From: Rhodopirellula sp.
Lineage (GTDB): Bacteria; Planctomycetota; Planctomycetia; Pirellulales; Pirellulaceae
Assembly: GCA_002701385.1 (NCBI GenBank)
Contig: NZVD01000089.1
Coordinates: forward strand, 12,599-58,754
Direction: 5' to 3'
Length of the DNA stretch: 46,156 bases
The notes under the pieces are model-generated. The model did not search any database and was not told the DNA's origin. It worked only from the letters and a program-made list of their open reading frames with translations. Positions 8,849 through 16,775 of this stretch are shown here, in pieces. The first letter of the stretch is position 1, and the number at the start of each line of letters is the position of its first letter. The translations under genes and the position numbers were made by a program.

Positions 8849-10648
8849 ATGGTAAACGAATTGTCCATCCAAAATCTAAAATCCTTCACACTCCTAGGCC
8901 TGGAACTATCAGCCGGACTAGAGGCTTGGTTTACACCTCTATGGTTAATCGGAATCGGAGCTATGCTTGGGCTCGTGTTGATTAGCCTGTTGTGGCTATC
9001 GAGCCAGCTGTTGAGCAAAGTTGACCGCATCAACATGTTGCTCGAGCGACCAAAGAAGGCTTTATTGGTTGCCGCGGTAATTGCCGTTGTACTTAGTGCA
9101 ATCATACTTCCGTTTCGGTTAGGATCGGTTTCTATGCCGTCTTCGGGAATCGAAAACGACACTATACTCTCGCACCTTATGAAGATGATCGGGCTTTATC
9201 TCACGTGCCTCTTTGTAGCCTATAGCTTTTTAGTGTTAGCGTGGCGTCGAACGGCACGCGAACTGCCGCTCATACTTCGGGAGGGGATGCTGATGCCACT
9301 GTTCCTGATCGTATGTACTCTCGCGGCGGTCGGGCTGATAGGTACGGTGGTTGCTCCGGATACCTCTGGTATCGTAGGTTCACTGTTCAAACTTCCAAAT
9401 TCAGGTGTTACTTCCTATCAATTTGAGCTATCGCCCGGCGATACTCCTGTAAGAGAGACGGTTGATATTCACGTCGGCGATGTGGGAGGAATGGAAATTG
9501 AGACGACGGGGGCAATCCAAGCATCCTTTACACCGTTTGATCAATTACCGGAGAACTTTAAGTTAGATGACATAACTAGCGATTCTATTTACCGCGTAAG
9601 TCCCTACGAGCCCGGAATATTGGAGACAATCCCTCCAGGTGAAGATGGCGATTTAACAGCAAAATCGGTGATCTCTAAGATTTACTTGTCTAACGTTGGC
9701 CCCGATCCTGCCACGGTAGGTGTGTTTGTAAGATATGTCCCGCAATATTCACAGGTGGTTTGCATCCCCGTCACGGCCCTAGGGATTGTTGTGATCTTTT
9801 TGGTCTATATCGTCCAACGTATGGCATCACCAAGGATGTTTGCCGTTGCTTTGTCCACGTTTAAGTCCGAAGTTGCCCAGCCCCTATTTGCTTTAGTGGT
9901 CTCGGGTGGTGTGTGTGCACTCATTGCTTTTGTTTGGATCCCCTACAACACTTTTGGTGAAGACATCAAAATGCTAAAGGATACGGGATTGACCCTAATA
10001 CTGGTCCTCAGCATAGTCCTGGCATTGTGGTCTGCCAGCACCTCAGTCGCTGAAGAAATTGAAGGCCGTACAGCTTTGACAGTTTTATCGAAGCCGCTGA
10101 ATAGACGATCATTCGTAATCGGAAAATATGTGGGCATTGTCTGGACCTTATTACTGGTCTATTTAGTTTTCAGTATCGTGTTTATGGCAGCAGTGGCTTA
10201 CAAGCCTATTTATGATGCGAAGGAAGCCTCCATGGGCACGCCAGAGTGGCAAACGTGTTATCTGGAGATGATTCGCCTTGCCCCCGGTTTGGTATTGGCG
10301 TTTATGGAGGCCCTAGTGTTTACCGCATTGAGTGTGGCGATCTCCACGCGGCTTCCGCTATTAGCAAACATGACAATCTGCTTGGTGATATATGCATTGG
10401 GCCATTTAACTCCGCTTGTGGTAGAGAGTTCGATGGAAGGTGCCGGCTTTGGGATTATCCGGTTTTTTGCCCAGTTAATCGCGACTGTATTCCCAAACTT
10501 AGAATTGTTTAATATCCAGGCTGCCATCAGCGCAGGCGTCGATGTTCCGTTTGTCTATTTGGGGTGGGCTTTCAGCTACTGCGCCATCTATAGCCTCATC
10601 GCCATGCTACTAGCTTTGATCATGTTCGAAGATCGTGACCTCGCTTAA
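8849..10648 (+). CDS. ABC-2 type transporter permease, large, with soluble loop
   Basis: Integral membrane protein of 599 residues. Hydrophobic segments occur near 31-51, 71-90, 115-132 and 142-165, then a soluble region of about 125 residues (170-295), then another group of segments from about 300 to 595. The stretch EEIEGRTALTVLSKPLNRRSFVIGK at about 400-424 matches the coupling region of ABC-2/NosY-like permeases (E-R/G-T-hydrophobic-L-S-KPL-x-R). No ATPase gene is adjacent, so the partner must be encoded elsewhere; substrate is unknown. Ends 22 bases before the convergent oxidoreductase gene. Family assignment is from topology and this motif. Confidence 0.75.
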   Translation: MVNELSIQNLKSFTLLGLELSAGLEAWFTPLWLIGIGAMLGLVLISLLWLSSQLLSKVDRINMLLERPKKALLVAAVIAVVLSAIILPFRLGSVSMPSSGIENDTILSHLMKMIGLYLTCLFVAYSFLVLAWRRTARELPLILREGMLMPLFLIVCTLAAVGLIGTVVAPDTSGIVGSLFKLPNSGVTSYQFELSPGDTPVRETVDIHVGDVGGMEIETTGAIQASFTPFDQLPENFKLDDITSDSIYRVSPYEPGILETIPPGEDGDLTAKSVISKIYLSNVGPDPATVGVFVRYVPQYSQVVCIPVTALGIVVIFLVYIVQRMASPRMFAVALSTFKSEVAQPLFALVVSGGVCALIAFVWIPYNTFGEDIKMLKDTGLTLILVLSIVLALWSASTSVAEEIEGRTALTVLSKPLNRRSFVIGKYVGIVWTLLLVYLVFSIVFMAAVAYKPIYDAKEASMGTPEWQTCYLEMIRLAPGLVLAFMEALVFTALSVAISTRLPLLANMTICLVIYALGHLTPLVVESSMEGAGFGIIRFFAQLIATVFPNLELFNIQAAISAGVDVPFVYLGWAFSYCAIYSLIAMLLALIMFEDRDLA

Positions 10649-10670
10649 CATTTCCTAGAGAGCAGATAGT

Positions 10671-11768
10671 CTATACACCTCGTACATGGGATTTGTATAG
10701 AGCAGCTGTTTCGGCAGAAGATGGGGCATTCTCGAAATGGGGGCCCCTGGCCGAGACCGGTTCGTTAGTGGTACCCGCCTTGATTGTTTCGGTAATCCGC
10801 GTAGCAACTTCAAGAACTCTTAGGCCTGTTGTTCCACAAACGATAGGCGAAACGTCATCAGTAATTGACCTGTGAAAATCACGATGTTCTTCTTCGATTG
10901 CGTTGCAGGGTGTGATCGGCACTGACTGCTGTGGCAAAAGGTCGGTGAAAAACCGTTGAGTGACATCTTGTTTTACAGTGTCCGAAGCAGTCACTGGATC
11001 AATGTCAAGTGCACTCAGAGCGTCTCCGACACCAACAACGTTTATAAATTCGTTATTCATGAAATCAATGGATACGTGACCAAACTGCCCAGTGGCTTGT
11101 AGACTACGTACCTGAGTGTGGCTAGTCCTAGATGCAGTAAGGTTGGCCATCGAACCGTTTTCGAAGGTCAATCTGGCATGCGCAATGTCTTCATGCGGGC
11201 CAATGACAGCGCAGCCGGTTGCCTGCAGGGATTTAACAGGACTATCAACCAGAGCAAGTACCAGATCCAAATCATGGATCATCAAATCCAGAGTTACGCC
11301 AACATCCATTGAGCGAAACGTATACCCGCTGGCTCGTGTGCACTCTATGAGCCGTGGTTCATTAATTAGATTTTGAGCAGTTTGGAAATGCGGGTCGAAT
11401 CGCACAACGTGGCCAACCTGCAGTTTCACCCGGTGAAACGCTGCAAGGGCGACTAAGGACTGAGCTTCTGGAACGGTTGCTGTAATCGGCTTCTCGACCA
11501 ACACATGTTTATCAGCGGCTAGCAGGATACTGCAAACATCATGGTGGAACACCGTAGGGGTTGCGACGACAGCGCAATCTATCAGATCGAGGATTTCGTC
11601 GACATATTCATAGCCATTTACGCCGTGCGTCTCCGTGGCTAGACTCCTATTGGCCGATAACGGATCCACGACGCCAACCAAATCAAATTGATCAGACTCA
11701 ACTAATAGGCGTGTGTGAATAGCGCCGAGTTTACCATATCCGATCACAGCGATACGTAACGGAGTCAT
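10671..11768 (-). CDS. Gfo/Idh/MocA-family NAD(P)-dependent sugar oxidoreductase in the lpxA operon (GnnA-like?)
   Basis: A 365-residue oxidoreductase: N-terminal Rossmann fold with GYGKLG (10-15), the diagnostic EKPI (92-95), and a C-terminal alpha/beta substrate domain including HDLDLVLAL. Its ATG overlaps the lpxA stop by four bases (ATGA), so translation is probably coupled to lipid A synthesis. In Acidithiobacillus a Gfo/Idh-family enzyme beside lpxA, GnnA, oxidises UDP-GlcNAc at C3 so that GnnB can aminate it for amide-linked lipid A; by context this gene could do the same. No aminotransferase is visible in the window, so the role is an inference; another nucleotide-sugar substrate is possible. 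Confidence 0.85.
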   Translation of the reverse strand: MTPLRIAVIGYGKLGAIHTRLLVESDQFDLVGVVDPLSANRSLATETHGVNGYEYVDEILDLIDCAVVATPTVFHHDVCSILLAADKHVLVEKPITATVPEAQSLVALAAFHRVKLQVGHVVRFDPHFQTAQNLINEPRLIECTRASGYTFRSMDVGVTLDLMIHDLDLVLALVDSPVKSLQATGCAVIGPHEDIAHARLTFENGSMANLTASRTSHTQVRSLQATGQFGHVSIDFMNNEFINVVGVGDALSALDIDPVTASDTVKQDVTQRFFTDLLPQQSVPITPCNAIEEEHRDFHRSITDDVSPIVCGTTGLRVLEVATRITETIKAGTTNEPVSARGPHFENAPSSAETAALYKSHVRGV

Positions 11769-12610
11769 GCAGCGATCCTTTTTTGACGGGCACGGCCATT
11801 ACGGCCTTGTGACTTTTTGTCTAGGAAGTTCAATATCTGGTTTACGCTCGGGAGTAATTCACGACGAGCGAGTAGTGTGTCGCGGACGATTTGGTGTTCA
11901 ACCTTTTGCCGGAAAATGAGCTTGTAGGCCGTCTTTAGCGCTTTAATCTCGTCCGGTTGAAAGCCGTTACGCTTTAATGCGACAATATTAATAGCTCTCG
12001 GGCGAGCAGGACTACCTTCTGCGATAAGGTACGGTGGGATATCTTGGACGACACGACTAAGGCCGCCTACAAATGCGTAGGCACCAATGGTAGAGAAATG
12101 ATGGATGGCTACACTGCCAGAAAGATTTACATGATCGCCTACGTGGACGTGTCCACCCAATAAGCAGTTGTTTGCGGCGTGTACATAGTCTCCGACTTTG
12201 CAATCGTGCGCTACATGTGAACATGCCATAAAATATCCGTTACTGCCAATGGATGTTATTCCATCCTCTTTCTCCGTACCACGATTAACAGTAACGCACT
12301 CTCTAAAGACATTTCCATCACCTATTACCACCTGAGTCGGACTACCCTGGTAGCTTACATCCTGTGGTTCTGCACCGATCACGACGCCCGGAAAAAGTCT
12401 ATTGTTTTTACCAATGATTGCGTGCCCGGTTACCGTTACATTGCTGTCAAGGATCGAGCCGGCACCTATCTTGACATTCGCGCCGATACTGCAAAAAGGA
12501 CCGATACGTACACCCTCGCCGAGTACGGCATGGGGATGAACGTCTGCGAATTTTGAAATTATGTTTGACATGTTGTTTGCTTTCGGAATTGCTATTCCAA
12601 TTAGCCTCAT
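11765..12610 (-). CDS. lpxA: Acyl-[ACP]--UDP-N-acetylglucosamine O-acyltransferase
   Basis: First enzyme of lipid A synthesis: transfers a hydroxyacyl chain from ACP to UDP-GlcNAc in the cytosol. The protein shows the isoleucine-patch hexad repeats of a left-handed beta-helix, the SHVAHDC segment with the expected catalytic His, the NNCLLGGHV turn, and the helical C-terminus typical of LpxA (PPYLIAEGSPARPRAIN, GLK-type NIVALKRNGF). The first 13 residues of the longest frame are atypical; an internal ATG at 12571 (MSNIISKFADVHP) matches the usual family start and is a good alternative. Follows lpxC by 10 bases and overlaps the downstream oxidoreductase by four. Confidence 0.95.
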   Translation of the reverse strand: MRLIGIAIPKANNMSNIISKFADVHPHAVLGEGVRIGPFCSIGANVKIGAGSILDSNVTVTGHAIIGKNNRLFPGVVIGAEPQDVSYQGSPTQVVIGDGNVFRECVTVNRGTEKEDGITSIGSNGYFMACSHVAHDCKVGDYVHAANNCLLGGHVHVGDHVNLSGSVAIHHFSTIGAYAFVGGLSRVVQDIPPYLIAEGSPARPRAINIVALKRNGFQPDEIKALKTAYKLIFRQKVEHQIVRDTLLARRELLPSVNQILNFLDKKSQGRNGRARQKRIAA

Positions 12611-12620
12611 TGTTTGTGCT

Positions 12621-13520
12621 TCAGGCGCAATTTAGCAATTCACTCCTGATGTTATGATCCTCGAGCAATGCACGTACCAGTTCAGAGTTGAGTCGGTGCC
12701 CTGTACGATAAGCGGTAAATTCGCCAATTAGGTCGATTCCCCCCAGTGCTAAATCACCGACCATATCTAATGTCTTATGACGCGCGCATTCGTTCGAATA
12801 ACGTAGGGATGTATCTATAGGGCCGTCTTCTCCAAATACGATCAGATCGTTTGTGGTGGCTCGTTGTCCAAGACCAGCCTTCTGCAGTGCTGCGGCTTCG
12901 TGCTCGAGTATAAAGGTGCGAGCCTGAGACAATTCAGCTACAAACGAGCTCGGATTAACTTCTAAACGGCAGGTTTGCTTAGGGATCACCGATGCCTGCC
13001 CGTAATCAAGTCGGTATTCAAGGATCATCACTGATGCGTTTGCTGCGTTTGACAGAGGTTTTGCTTCAATCCAGCATTCAGAATCTCCAAGCCGAACAAC
13101 CCGTTCAACAATCAACGCTTGCCGAGACGCGTCTTGAGCCTGAATACCGGCGTTTGTTAATGCTTTGACGAATTCATGACTGGAACCATCACACCCAGGC
13201 ATTTCAACGTTATTGCAATGAACTTCGCAGTTGTCGATTTGTAAGCCGGCAAGGGCTGCCACTACGTGTTCGACCATGTCGACATTAGTGGAATGCCTCC
13301 GAAGATTGGTCCGTCGCGGCACATCTTCTCGATATTCAACTCGAGCTGGTATTCGTTGCAATGCCCCGTCAGATTCCCGGACAAAGGTGATCCCCCGATC
13401 GACATCGGCGGGTCTAAATTCAATCGTGATATCCTGACCCGACCAATAGCCAAAACCCGAAACGCATACCGGTTTGGTAATGGTGTTTTGTTGGCGAAGT
13501 GTTTTGAGGGTGGTATTCAT
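12621..13520 (-). CDS. lpxC: UDP-3-O-acyl-N-acetylglucosamine deacetylase
   Basis: Zinc deacetylase, committed step of lipid A synthesis. Stand-alone, 299 residues. Zinc ligands are recognisable as H85 (MVEHVVAALAGL), H248 and D252 (RHKTLDMVGD), with the catalytic His as H275 (GHRLNS). MPGCDGSSHEF matches the central D-G-S substrate loop. Unusual: near the N-terminus the normally conserved G-L-H-[ST]-G reads GFGYWSG, so the His of that motif is replaced by Trp. A 42-base hairpin separates it from the upstream skp-like gene; no clear ribosome site precedes the ATG. Not fused to fabZ as in Bacteroidota. Confidence 0.95.
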   Translation of the reverse strand: MNTTLKTLRQQNTITKPVCVSGFGYWSGQDITIEFRPADVDRGITFVRESDGALQRIPARVEYREDVPRRTNLRRHSTNVDMVEHVVAALAGLQIDNCEVHCNNVEMPGCDGSSHEFVKALTNAGIQAQDASRQALIVERVVRLGDSECWIEAKPLSNAANASVMILEYRLDYGQASVIPKQTCRLEVNPSSFVAELSQARTFILEHEAAALQKAGLGQRATTNDLIVFGEDGPIDTSLRYSNECARHKTLDMVGDLALGGIDLIGEFTAYRTGHRLNSELVRALLEDHNIRSELLNCA

Positions 13521-13558
13521 TTGGTCAGTATTGACGCTTTGTAATAGCGTATGTGATT

Positions 13559-13600
13559 CGCCGACGCCGTCCTGTGTGCGTTACAGGACGGCAATCGGCG
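13559..13600 (-). promoter_or_regulatory. Long stem-loop between the skp-like gene and lpxC
   Basis: Perfect 10-bp arms (13566-13575 and 13583-13592) with a 7-base loop, extended after a small 1x2 internal loop by another 6 bp (13559-13564 with 13595-13600). It lies 30 bases after the skp stop and 39 bases before the lpxC ATG, in transcription order. There is no U-run on the minus strand, so a plain intrinsic terminator is unlikely; attenuation, mRNA processing or partial termination fit better. Structure is seen directly, function inferred. Confidence 0.7.
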
Positions 13601-13630
13601 TTTGCCCAATGGTTCCAGAGAAAGCCCTTG

Positions 13631-14245
13631 TTAGCGAGTACCGGTGGTTGTAGGGTTAGTCCCCACGTTGGCTGCACTACCACCGTTGATTGCCTTAATG
13701 ATGTAGGACGTAATGTTAAGACTACGTTGATAAACGATGTCTTTATTAACGCCCTTAAGAACAGACTCTCGGCTCGACGGATCAATCGGTTTGCTGTCGA
13801 AATTCAGGACTAAAGCAATTCCGTTGCGCTCACTAAACGTCCGTATTTGTTCGACAACTTCGGCATATGAATCATAAAAAACCTGAGACTCTTTCATCAG
13901 GACACTTTTGCGTTTAATCTGCATTTGCACGGATACGTCTGACTGAATTTGTGCAATCTCCTGTTCTAGAGAAGTGTAAGCAGCCGAACCTGCCTTATAG
14001 CCTCTCAATTCTTCAACCTTGGCCTTAACTTCTTCGCGTTTCTGGTCCAGCGTGTCATCGAATGTATCGATTTCCGACTGGATCGCCTCGAGTTTCGCCT
14101 TGAATTTGTTGTTGTTTTCCATCACAACGGCGATGTCAACGACAACAACGCGAGTTCCAGGGGCCGTGTTCTGTGCTTCGACCGAATTCGAAAACAGAGA
14201 CAGTATAACAGCGGCCATTGCCGTAAATAGAAAATGGGCTTTCAC
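13631..14245 (-). CDS. OmpH/Skp-family periplasmic chaperone
   Basis: Periplasmic chaperone-like protein that should bind unfolded outer-membrane proteins. I chose the GTG at 14245 because AAGGAG sits eight bases upstream and the protein then begins with a clean signal peptide (hydrophobic 4-18, cleavage near VEA-Q). Mature part: a short beta strand (RVVVVDIAVVM), two long charged coiled-coil arms (about 45-125, rich in Glu, Lys, Gln), then a return strand and helix (GIALVLNFDS), as in Skp. Length (204) is a little above E. coli Skp. The longer ATG frame at 14302 adds 19 residues that break the signal peptide. Placement upstream of lpxC-lpxA parallels proteobacterial skp-lpxD-fabZ-lpxA clusters. 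Confidence 0.88.
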   Translation of the reverse strand: MKAHFLFTAMAAVILSLFSNSVEAQNTAPGTRVVVVDIAVVMENNNKFKAKLEAIQSEIDTFDDTLDQKREEVKAKVEELRGYKAGSAAYTSLEQEIAQIQSDVSVQMQIKRKSVLMKESQVFYDSYAEVVEQIRTFSERNGIALVLNFDSKPIDPSSRESVLKGVNKDIVYQRSLNITSYIIKAINGGSAANVGTNPTTTGTR

Positions 14246-14507
14246 GTTCAGCACTCCTTGCTGGTCATAAAATTGTTCTATATGGTTACTAGCTGCATCC
14301 ATGCAACCAGTTAGTCAACAAATAAATCGCCTGCAATATGCCGAATCTATAGATAATCCCTATGGATTTCTTAGTTTAGACTCGGGAAAACAGGTATTCA
14401 CTGAGTCACTCTCTTGAGATGCTGGATCATTTTGCGCAATACCAGAGTTTGCGTCTACACCAGTTTCGCGATAAGGATATCGGAATGAGAGAAATTGCCG
14501 GCAATTG

Positions 14508-16532
14508 TTACCTGGGGGCTCCTAGAACAACCTCCAGTGTAAGTTTCTTCTTCCCACGCAGAACCACGACCTTTACTTTATCCCCGGCTTTGAACTTGCG
14601 TAATGCGCTGTCAAAATCCTCGATGCCGCCAATTTTATATTTTTCAATGCCGACGATTATGTCTTTAGGCTTGATTCCCGCTTTTTCTGCAGGCCCATTA
14701 AGTGAAACTCCAGTTAATGCTAGCCCGTCAGCGTTGTCAGCGTAATCCGGAATACTGCCAAAATAAGGGCGAACCCCTCCGGTATTGGCGACATTTCTCT
14801 TCTTTTCAGCCTTACTGAATCTCGGCCGTACAGGCATCGTTTGTATGTGTTTAGCGATGTCAGCACCATATTCGACAATTTTGGCAATCCCTGCATAGTT
14901 AATGATTTCTGGATCGTCACTTGGGCGGTGATAGAATTCGTGCAGGCCCGTAAATAAGTTGATTACAGGTATCCCTTTCAGGTAAAAGGACTGATGATCA
15001 CTTGGGCCGGTACCTTCTGGTTGTCTAGTGAAAACGAAGTCGTGGTTCGAATCGAGCTCGTCCAGAAACGGTTCCCAGCTAGGTGAAGTGCCGGTGCCCG
15101 TCACGATTAGCTTGTTTTCACTAAGCCGACCGATCATATCAAGGTTAATCATAGCAACGGTGTCTTCGAGTTTAAACAATGGGTTGTTTACGTAATAAGA
15201 ACTGCCTATCAGCCCTCGCTCTTCGGCCGAAAACGCAATAAACACTACACGACGACGGTCTTTCTCCTTTGACTTTGCGAGGAGAGTTGCAATTTCCATC
15301 ATGCCCGTTGTGCCACTGCTATTGTCATCGGCACCATTATGAATTTCCATTGTCCAAGGAGCTAATGAGCCTTGTCCCCCATATCCCAGGTGGTCGTAAT
15401 GTGCACCAATCACAACAGTTTCATGCTTCAATTTTCCACTGCCTTCCAGAACACCGATAACGTTTTTGACAGCCGCGCGGTTTTGTATTAGGTCGGCACT
15501 ACCATTAATTTTCCAACCCTCTAATGGGCCGACGATTGGTTTCAAAGATTCGTCTATTTTGGATTCGATGTCGGCTAGTGACCTGCCCATTGCCGAAGCG
15601 ATCATTGGCTCGATAGATGCTCGCCGAGCGAAAAAGACAGGCATGCTTTTGCGACTCGTACCAGCTCCTGCCTCGGTGAAACCAAGTATGGCATCTCCAT
15701 CACCTCCTAATTCGCTAACCGTATCACTGATGTTATTGGCGGTTTCCCGAAGCGCCTTTTTGTGCTTGGCAATCTCTTCGGCGGTTGGCGCGTCGAGTTC
15801 TTCAAAAGTGGAAGTCAAGGCCTTTAGCTGCGCAGAATACTGGGACAGAGCATGTTTTAAACCGCTTAAATATTTTCCAGGCTCAGCCGCATCGTTCACC
15901 AATATCACAGCGGCAGCACCTCGTTGGTAGGCATTGGAAACCTTGGCTTGAAACGTCGCATGTCTGGAGGATTTTACGCCATCAAATTTACTTTCCGGGT
16001 TATTTTGCTGCGGTTCCTTCCGGAGAATAATTACGACTTTGTTCTTTACTTCGAGGTTTGCCCAGTCGTCATATCCGAGGTCTGGTGCTTCGATGCCATA
16101 CCCTGCAAACACGACTTCGGCATCAAACTTCCCGGTAGCTCCAATCGCCAATGGGTTGAACTCGTAATCCAAAACCAAATCGGCATTATATGCACCCTCG
16201 CCCGAGTCAGGCCCGGTGATTCGCAGGAAGTTGTTTTCGTCGGGACCAAGTTCGACCTCTGTTGAAATCTCGAATGGTTGGAATGCAGTTCCGCTATAGC
16301 TGTCTACCTTGAGACCAAGTTGTTCGAAATGACTGGCAATATAATCTGCTGCCTTGTTAATTCCCTCGGTAGTTACGCCCCGCCCTTCTAATTGATCAGA
16401 CGCTAAGTACTTAATCCGAGACGTTATGGAATCGATTAGAGCCTGATTTTTTTCGGTCTCATCTGCAATTAGTGTATGAGCCGAAATGATCGTATAAATC
16501 AGACTAAAAACTGAAAGGAAGGAGATACGCAT
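14508..16532 (-). CDS. Secreted M28-family metallopeptidase with PA insert and C-terminal PDZ domain
   Basis: Zinc aminopeptidase-type enzyme of 674 residues. Start set at ATG 16532, which opens directly on a signal peptide (MRISFLSVFSLIY...); the longer frame begins at a TTG. A PA-like insert occupies roughly 110-300. Zinc and catalytic motifs of M28 follow in order: HYDHLG, HNGADDNSSG, FSAEERGLIGS (Glu-Glu), NLDMIGR and the late His in LHEFYHRPSDD. The last 90 residues form a PDZ domain (GVSLNGPAEKAGIKPKDIIVGI) that may bind substrate C-termini. Acts in the periplasm or outside the cell. Monocistronic by position; 205 bases follow before the skp-like gene (from the 14302 frame) with nothing visible. 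Confidence 0.92.
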   Translation of the reverse strand: MRISFLSVFSLIYTIISAHTLIADETEKNQALIDSITSRIKYLASDQLEGRGVTTEGINKAADYIASHFEQLGLKVDSYSGTAFQPFEISTEVELGPDENNFLRITGPDSGEGAYNADLVLDYEFNPLAIGATGKFDAEVVFAGYGIEAPDLGYDDWANLEVKNKVVIILRKEPQQNNPESKFDGVKSSRHATFQAKVSNAYQRGAAAVILVNDAAEPGKYLSGLKHALSQYSAQLKALTSTFEELDAPTAEEIAKHKKALRETANNISDTVSELGGDGDAILGFTEAGAGTSRKSMPVFFARRASIEPMIASAMGRSLADIESKIDESLKPIVGPLEGWKINGSADLIQNRAAVKNVIGVLEGSGKLKHETVVIGAHYDHLGYGGQGSLAPWTMEIHNGADDNSSGTTGMMEIATLLAKSKEKDRRRVVFIAFSAEERGLIGSSYYVNNPLFKLEDTVAMINLDMIGRLSENKLIVTGTGTSPSWEPFLDELDSNHDFVFTRQPEGTGPSDHQSFYLKGIPVINLFTGLHEFYHRPSDDPEIINYAGIAKIVEYGADIAKHIQTMPVRPRFSKAEKKRNVANTGGVRPYFGSIPDYADNADGLALTGVSLNGPAEKAGIKPKDIIVGIEKYKIGGIEDFDSALRKFKAGDKVKVVVLRGKKKLTLEVVLGAPR

Positions 16533-16775
16533 TGTGAAAAAGCCCAAAACACAAAATGACACCAAAGATCAATCAACAGCAATTAATTTTCCATCCCACC
16601 GAGACGAACGTCAAGCTATCGATGTTGGTAAACAACCACGATTCTCACGTCATTAAGCTATTAGTTGAATAAAACCGTTCGATTACTAGTAGATGCTGTT
16701 TAGAATATATGTGCCGACAAAATCACCCTTCAGATTTCTTTTCAATTTATATACTCAAAATAAGTGCTGTTTGAC

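Noticed and set aside
14419-14745. Plus-strand frame over the M28 3' end
   Set aside because: Antisense shadow of the PDZ-coding region; no ribosome site.
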